DNA of 64,000 nt from Ridgeia piscesae (Eukaryota; Annelida; Polychaeta; Sabellida; Siboglinidae), in NCBI GenBank assembly GCA_025642075.2, contig JAODUO010000858.1:1-64000 (forward strand), written 5' to 3'. Positions 58,167-64,000 of this stretch are shown here, piece by piece (position 1 is the first letter of the stretch; every line of letters begins with the position of its first letter). The position numbers and the translations under genes were made by a program. The notes below the pieces were generated by a model, which saw nothing but the letters and a program-made list of their open reading frames with translations, was not told where the DNA came from and did not search any database.

Positions 58167-59134
58167 GCCACAACTATTGACTTCTAGATAATATACTAGA
58201 TATAGCGCTCCGGGCAGGTTTGAACCGTTTTTTTTGCTGTCGATATTGATATGATATAACTCTGGTATCTGAAAACATGGATATGTGTTTTATCAAATTA
58301 ACCTACAGCGGATTTATTATTTATATTGCAAACGTTGAATCTAACTCGTTATTGATTGCCGTTCGCCACTAAGAGCAACAGCGGTCTGTGCTCGAGAACA
58401 AAATGTGATGTGTTTGTTGTAAGTGCTGTTTTTGCAAACGATACTTTGCTACGGCTAGTTTCGTTGCAACGTTTTACAGAATGTCACCGAAAACGTTTTG
58501 TTAAATGTCTATATATCAGGTAAATGAGAAGTTAGCTACGATTATTTTAACAAGCACATCATGAAACGGTCATTGTTTGTGACTATAATTATGTGTTGGA
58601 ACTATGTCGCTGTGAGTTCCGCTACCGAAAACGACAAAATATTTAAATCATTACAAGTAGATTCAGCAAAACTGTAACAACTTACACACTAGACAAATCG
58701 CTTCGTATATTAGGAATATTAGGAGTGCGAGAAATGACACGTTTTATACAGCAAATGACTGATCTTGACTTAAGTATTAAAATATTTGTTTTGTCGAAAC
58801 GTCTGGACAAATACAACAGCTGCTCCATCGCTGGCTCTGATAGCTCAACTATTCCGCCCTTTTCTCTGTTGCTGTTTTGCGGTTTCCCTCAAAGATGACG
58901 TCATATCGATGTGTATATACAGTGACAGTAGCTTGTGTAGGCGTCTTGTAAGATGTATCACTGTACAATACTTGTGCTCTTGTCATAAGGGTTTGATCTA
59001 CGTCTCTACTCGCTATTTTAGTCATATGTGGGTTGGGAAGTGCGCGCTGCATAAAAAGAAAAACTGTAAAAAAAATGGAATGTCGGAAAGTGTTACTTAA
59101 AGGTACAGGATCTGTTTTATTATTGAAATCGTAT
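58167..59134. other. unique intergenic DNA
   Basis: No feature is recognised in about 970 bp. Confidence 0.5.
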
Positions 59135-59144
59135 ATATCAATAT

Positions 59145-59219
<75 letters not shown>
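59135..59219. repeat. (TA)n microsatellite
   Basis: About 40 TA units with one AATA slip near 59154. Confidence 0.97.
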
Positions 59220-59324
59220 ACCAGGCAATCAGGTGATTATTTTATCACATCGGTAGTACCCGTAACATGTCGTCCACGTAAATATGATGGTCGACCAGAC
59301 GTTTTACGATTTAAAGAAAAAAGC

Positions 59325-59395
59325 GAAATACTTATATAGCGCAGCCTACAGATCTTAGGACTTCTCAAAACACTTTACACTTTACTCCATGACAA
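59325..59395 (-). mobile_element. possible retroelement 3' end (GCGCTATATAAG type)
   Basis: The plus strand reads TACTTATATAGCGCAGCC, then ACTTCTCAAAACACTTTACA. The minus-strand equivalent, with a GCGCTATATAA end, resembles the 3' termini of L2-like LINEs and of the element at 24193. It is short and has no coding part, so the call is tentative. Confidence 0.35.
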
Positions 59396-60182
59396 AACTG
59401 TTCAGTCGAACACCATCGCAAATACTCTGTGAAGCATTCAGCAACGCTGCAATGAATACGCGAAGAATATGAGAATGACAATTGTACCCGTTTGCTGAGT
59501 CATCAGACAATTAAAAAAACTTAGCAGCGGATGTGGAGGACTTAATGGTACCGTTTCGTTTTAAGCATATGTGCGGAGGCGGCATACAATTAATAGTACC
59601 GGATCTGTTGTACAGAGTTTTTAACGTGCTTGTTTTTCTTTTCCGCTAGACGATATTGAGGGGGGGGGGTGTGGCAAGATGGCATCAATATGGCACGTAT
59701 TGCAGCGTTCGTTTGAAGAACACCAGGATATTATGATATTGCATCAGAAAACACCAGGATACGATTATATTGAAAGCATTTTTTTATTCATTTAGATTCG
59801 CTCAGTTCCTGGCTGCGTAGAATAATTAGCGTATACATTTACCTGGTAAGATTCACAATTGGCTGGGGGAAATGTCAACAGCACACTGTATGAGGTTTGT
59901 CGAGACACACAAGAGACACGTCCCTTCGGATGCGGATACCGGATAGGATTCAAATTATTGGATCGAGCAATGCATTTCTCCCGCTTCACATACGTATGGA
60001 AAAAATATCCGTAGGTAACTTATGAAATCAGTCCTCGCAGTGAACACTATATCAATGTTTACGCCTATAACATCCCGCACCAGCGGCTGCTTCCGTACAT
60101 GCGCAATCGTAGCGTAACGTTTACTGCTGCATTCCGCGCGCCAACCGAAACTAAAGACAAACGCCCGATATTTGGCATTCAT
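59396..60182. other. unique DNA downstream of the SAM gene
   Basis: No feature is recognised. A run of nine G interrupts the sequence near 59660. Confidence 0.5.
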
Positions 60183-60188
60183 TTTATT
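60183..60188 (-). promoter_or_regulatory. candidate polyadenylation signal AATAAA
   Basis: AATAAA on the minus strand, about 157 bp downstream of the stop codon of the SAM-domain gene. Position and orientation fit, but there is no transcript evidence. Confidence 0.5.
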
Positions 60189-60344
60189 ACTAAATTAAAC
60201 TAGATCTAGGTTCATTCAGTCGTCTCCCTTCACTTCGCATGCTGTGGGCATGTCGCAATGTACACACGACTAGCACTCGCCAGCAACTGAACACAGTTCG
60301 ACGCATCAGTTCGTTGTAAGAACGCCGTCATTTCAGCCACAGTA

Positions 60345-60509
60345 TCATCTGCGCACGCCCTGTGTGAGAGCCGGGGTCATCTCAAGCAACTTCTCTACAG
60401 TTGCCCGCACCGCCCGGGCCGCGTGCTCTCCGATCCGCAGAATCCGCATCATCTGGATCGCCGTCAGGTTCTGCAGGACGCGTCCGGTGATGCGCAGTTC
60501 CAAGAATTC
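60345..60509 (-). CDS. SAM gene terminal exon
   Basis: 165 bp from a TTTGTAG acceptor to TGA. 54 residues: EFLELRITGRVLQNLTAIQM, MRILRIGEHAARAVRATVEK, then LLEMTPALTQGVRR. It supplies the rest of the SAM fold (F-x-x-x-x-I-x-G-x-x-L-x-x-L pattern, then the Arg-Ile-Gly turn and final helix). The exon is too short to stand out as a reading frame by itself. Confidence 0.82.
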   Translation of the reverse strand, partial: EFLELRITGRVLQNLTAIQMMRILRIGEHAARAVRATVEKLLEMTPALTQGVRR

Positions 60510-62306
60510 CTACAAATGTACATAAACATTACAATCTTACGACGTTTTTTATCGACACAAGAATGATTATTTGAAGAATCGTCATAGTTAGGTAATATAA
60601 AACACTTATACAAATGTACAGAGCCATGTACAACTATGTGTAAAGCACGTTCATATGTATGTAGATAAATAACAGTATACATATAGTTAACTTACTCAAT
60701 GCACGTCTTGCTACTGATGCACAAAGCAGAATGGTATATACATCGGGAATACACATAACCTGAGAAAATATATTGTATTTTGAGCAAAACCTTTATTCTG
60801 AAAACACGAAATACTGTGTACGTATAAAATGTTGGGCATCTTAGACCATACCGACATTATTACATACTTATATATGTCTCGCATGCGCACGCGCATGTGT
60901 GCGTGCGGCTTGCGTGCAGAGTACGTTCACACGTGCGAGTATATGTGAATGTCAGTGAGAACACGCGCATGTATATATATTATGTATGTAACAATCAAGT
61001 CAACAGGCCACTGACCTTGGCATAAATAGACGCGTGCGGAGTAGAGAGAACGAAAGCGAACACATCGTCCGCCGTCCACGAGCTGATGTGAGGTCGTCTC
61101 GACGACCTGGGGCCGTGTACGGCAGCGGTGACCTTCGCTATGGGCGCCGTATGTGTCCTCCCTGTCCTGGACGCGTCGCAAAGCGACACGACACTCGTAC
61201 TGGGAACACTACTGCCCGATGTCACGAAGCTACTGTGTGTGCTGTTCATGTTTACATTGCCATATCCCTGCATGGGAATCGGCCAGTTCCCGCGCTGCTT
61301 CTTCGCTGCAATTTCCGGTAGTGCCGGCGACGACTTCCGCTTCTGCGCAGAAAGATCCAACAGAGGAACCTTTGCGCTGCGGTCGCTCACCAAACCCGAG
61401 GCGGTGTTGGTGTTACATCTTTTCGGAATTTTAAGCAAACATTTATCATCTCCGCCTCTGTCGGCAACATCGTAGCCTCGAGCAGCGGCTAGCTCTGGAT
61501 GTTTGCCAGGCGAGACGGCAGAACGTCCCGCTCCGGACACGCCCGCCGTTGGCACAGGTGAGTCGAAGCAGTAGGCGACCACCGCAGTCGGAGGTCCGTC
61601 AGTTGTGATGCCGTTGCACTTGGTCGCGTGGTTCAGCGCCGTAGACCACGCCGTCATCAAACCCTCCCCCGGGGTCACATAAGGTATCTGTCGCCGGGTA
61701 GCGTTTCGTCTCCTCTTTCCCGGCACCCTGGAAGTTGTCCCGGTCATTGGCTGTGCAACGGAGGAGAGTGGGTGAACACCTGGGTCGAAGAGCAACTGTT
61801 GAAGTGGGCTGGACGAAACAGACTGAGTGTCCTGCGATGTGCAGTCAAGCGTGGCCGGTGCGCAGCCATGCGTGTCGGGCGCTTCCTCTTTCGTCACATC
61901 TGAAGGACGTGGCGAATCGACTGGAAATATACGCACAAAGTCACGTCAAACATATTCGTGAAAATGGCATCGAGTTGGAAGAGTAGTATATTAAAACAAG
62001 ATTCCTTATTACACAACTAATAAATTTCGACACATATCTAAGTTTCGACCGACATCTGGCAAGCTGTGAGATATGTACATAGTCACTACATACACACACG
62101 TACATGCATACGTACTTACGAACATACATACATACATACATACATACATACATGCATACATACATACATACATACATACATGCATGCATGCATGTATGCA
62201 TGCATGCATGTATGCATGCGTGCATGCGTGCACACATGGACATACGCACATGCACACACGCACACACGCACGCACGCACGCACGCACTCACACACTCACA
62301 CACACA

Positions 62307-62381
<75 letters not shown>

Positions 62382-64000
62382 AAGTAACCACAAACGCCGT
62401 TTCGAACGCAACACGTACCGTCACGTGGTGGCGATTGTCCGGCGACAGAAGTTCGTTTCTTCGCTTCGATTTTTGTTACTAGTCGTTTCTTGTACGTCTT
62501 GAGCTCTTGTATAATAGACAGCAGCCTCGCTTCCCGCTTTGGACTGGAATAACAAAATCATAATAAAGTATGACGTTAATGGAAGGTTTGTGCAAATTTC
62601 ATTGCTAGGAAACAGATTATTGGCACTACCAATACGAATCCAACATGATAGAACCGACAAACTTAGCAGTTATACAATATCTTGTCTGATTGTTTATGTT
62701 AAATCTGATAATTTATAAAATGTGAAATGTTCGAGTTGAAGAATGCTTTAACTATCTAAATTAAACAATCAAATACGAATGGTCGTGCTCTGGTACAACC
62801 CACATGCCATTCACAAGAAATGCGTTTATAGACTAACTTAACTAGGTAAAATAGAACACATGTAAACCAACTAGCGAAATAATTAAGACACAATACGTAC
62901 ACTGCACGACCACTCAGGTATAATAGTGACGAATGCTCCTTTTCGTCAATGCATCAACTCGTGTCAACATGTCACCTTTAAACATGTCACTTACCTTAGC
63001 AGTTCGCCTTCACCGTCTTCGCCATCTTGTCCCGTGACGTCATCGGCGCTTGACCTCGTTCGATCTTCGGTGGACGCGAGGTTGTTGTTGGCTGTGACGT
63101 CACGCTCTTCCTTTGGGAGAGTCGCATTGCTGCGCGCGTTGCCGTCTTCAATATCGATCGCTCTATCGGCGTCGTTCGGTGTCGGGACAGCGGCTGATGT
63201 CGCCAGAGCGGTATTGCCGTTGGTAGGCCCACTGTCTTCCATCCTTTTATTCGCCTGTGGCGCTGCTGCGGGTGATTCGGGTACTACTCCTTCGGGAGCC
63301 CTGCACCCGATGCGCAACTGACCTTTCTCTGCCTTCACGATTTCAGTCTCTGCGGAATGTTGTTCACTGGGGTCTGTAACGCCATTTTCGTCACGTGACT
63401 GCCCGAACGTCAAACTATTAGTGCCGTTCGAGCTCAGGGTTGGTTCGCTCTCGACAGGTGGTGTTTTTTCGGCCTCGATCTTGAGAGTCTTCGAATTCCT
63501 GACGTCGATTTGCGACGTTGACTCATTCGCATCATCCGTCTCACTTAGAGAGATTCTCTTGCTAACGTCATGTCTTTCCGAAGCGTCTTGTGCAGCTCTT
63601 CCGATGTTTGCACAGTCGTCCTTACAGTCCGTAGTCGCAGACTCAACCGCTGAGTCTCCCTCGACTGCTTCCACGTGCTTTCTTTCACACGCCTTTGGTT
63701 CGTCTACATTATTTTGGGCACTGTTTCTTTTTGCCCCAGTACCAACACTGCTCGTGACGTCATTCGCGCGCGTACTTGCGTCATCAACTTTCGTTGCGAC
63801 TTTTCGGCCAACTTTCCTCGTCCCCGCCCCGGCGTGAGCGGCATCGTCACATACGGTTGCCGTCTTTTTGCCTTTGGCGGCGGTTAAGCCCTTCTTGACG
63901 TCAGCCAGGGGCAGCGATTCCTCCGCTTCATCGGAGCTGCTCTCCGCCTTCTTGTTGCTCTCACTGTCGCTCTCCTCCGACTCGCTCTCGCTGCTCTCCT
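60345..64000 (-). CDS. SAM-domain protein, 3' part of a multi-exon gene
   Basis: Four minus-strand exons (64000-62995, 62543-62419, 61920-61016, 60509-60345) join with consistent phases across three GT-AG introns to give at least 732 residues; the 5' part is outside the window. In order: an acidic Ser/Glu-rich stretch at the window edge, a Lys/Thr/Asp-rich low-complexity region, a short basic helix (about residues 336-366), a long low-complexity region with two basic clusters (KRRRNATRR; QKRKSSP with KKQRG), and a C-terminal SAM domain starting at the WTADDVF motif. SAM domains mediate protein-protein or RNA binding and are found in Polycomb-type, Scm-like and L3MBTL-like chromatin proteins. 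The basic clusters suggest a nuclear location. The exact family is unresolved; the coding assignment itself is well supported by phase and domain. Confidence 0.85.
60510..61015 (-). other. last intron of the SAM gene
   Basis: 506 bp between the GTCAGT donor and TTTGTAG acceptor, splitting the SAM domain. It contains a GCATGCGCACGCG patch near 60880-60970 but no recognised element. Confidence 0.7.
61016..61920 (-). CDS. SAM gene exon (low complexity, SAM start)
   Basis: 905 bp from a TTTCCAG acceptor to a GTCAGT donor. It begins VDSPRPSDVTKEE and is rich in Ser, Thr, Pro and Ala, with basic clusters near GKRRRNATRR and AAKKQRG. It ends with SSWTADDVFAFVLSTPHASI then YAK, the first helices of the SAM domain. 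The conserved Trp and Asp-Val-x-x-F pattern is present. The plus-strand frames over this region are shadows. Confidence 0.85.
62084..62386. repeat. intronic CATA, CATG, CACG and CA microsatellites
   Basis: ACAT units at 62121-62180, GCATGCAT at 62181-62230, then ACGC and CACG units to about 62340 and CA at 62341-62378. All lie inside the SAM gene intron between 61921 and 62418. Confidence 0.93.
62419..62543 (-). CDS. SAM gene exon (basic helix)
   Basis: 125 bp, flanked by TTCCAG and GTACGT. The first base completes the Ser codon from the previous exon, then 41 codons: PKREARLLSIIQELKTYKKR, then LVTKIEAKKR and SVAGQSPPRD. The Leu/Ile spacing suggests an amphipathic basic helix or short coiled coil. 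A different, longer frame through this exon ends at a stop and is not the spliced one. Confidence 0.78.
62544..62994 (-). other. intron of the SAM gene
   Basis: Donor GTAAGT at 62994-62989 and acceptor TTCCAG ending at 62544. The AT-rich intron has no repeat or exon candidate. The phases of the flanking exons join directly, so no hidden exon is required. Confidence 0.7.
62995..64000 (-). CDS. SAM gene exon (5'-most in window, partial)
   Basis: 334 complete codons, open to the window edge. It begins with ESSESESEESDSESNKK, typical of casein-kinase-2-type acidic Ser tracts in nuclear proteins, then VKKGLTAAKGKKTATVC and further Lys, Thr, Asp and Ser-rich sequence. No globular domain is evident. 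It ends after two bases of a Ser codon at a GTAAGT donor. Confidence 0.8.

Noticed and set aside
61128..61475. Plus-strand frames opposite the SAM exon
   Set aside because: They are shadows of the minus-strand exon, which has matching splice phases and a domain.
62421..62660. 79-residue minus-strand frame ending in ATT-stop
   Set aside because: It reads the exon at 62419-62543 in the wrong frame; the spliced frame agrees with both neighbouring exons.

Overview
This window looks like animal nuclear DNA, most likely from a marine invertebrate; a lophotrochozoan or mollusc-like genome is my best guess. The reasons are one intron-containing gene with GT-AG junctions, animal-type non-LTR retrotransposon fragments (three separate reverse transcriptase lineages), a SAM domain, decayed THAP zinc-finger starts, and an extreme load of simple and satellite repeats. 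I see no bacterial operons, ribosome binding sites, tRNA or rRNA genes, or CRISPR arrays. Adding up the arrays, roughly 22-25 kb of the 64 kb is tandem repeat. Most long reading frames are the trivial result of repeats whose unit contains no stop codon.

Layout. 0-2 kb: AT and CATA-type microsatellites. 2.05-6.76 kb: a 35-bp satellite of about 133 copies with two subfamilies. 8.1-14.1 kb: (TA)n, a 0.7-kb (GA)n tract, pentamer, dodecamer, trinucleotide and hexamer arrays. 15.6-17.4 kb: a nonautonomous DNA transposon with inverted ends and a flanking 6-bp duplication, then an internally deleted non-LTR reverse transcriptase. 19.2-24.8 kb: a 99-bp duplication, a decayed LINE on the minus strand with a (CA)n array inside its 3' region, a cluster of hairpin-bearing units each next to a microsatellite, and the 3' end of an L2/CR1-like LINE. 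26-29.2 kb: two THAP-like remnants and a large inverted repeat (arms about 0.55-0.6 kb, spacer about 1 kb). 29.9-32.4 kb: a second 35-bp satellite with a homogeneous core and decayed edges. 33.1-33.8 kb: a 17-bp satellite. 35-50.5 kb: huge microsatellites (ACT, GTGCGT, CCGT, AGT, CCCGT, CGGT, GT, CAAACG, CACG, AT). 51.1-55.2 kb: a 29-bp satellite of about 139 copies. 56-59.4 kb: a GGCGAC array, an RTE-type reverse transcriptase remnant, TA and GT arrays.

The only host protein-coding gene I can support is on the minus strand from 64000 (open at the window edge) to 60345. Four exons with matching splice phases encode at least 732 residues: a Ser/Glu-rich acidic region, a short basic helix, a long low-complexity middle with nuclear-localisation-like basic clusters, and a C-terminal SAM domain split by the last intron. 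It is probably a nuclear SAM-domain protein, perhaps chromatin-related; its identity is unresolved.

The most noteworthy signals are: the spliced SAM gene; the inverted repeat next to THAP remnants; the two unrelated-looking 35-bp satellites that share a period and a dyad core; the age gradient across the second satellite; the repeating hairpin-plus-microsatellite units at 22.3-23.1 kb; and the same microsatellite motifs recurring in opposite orientation across the window.
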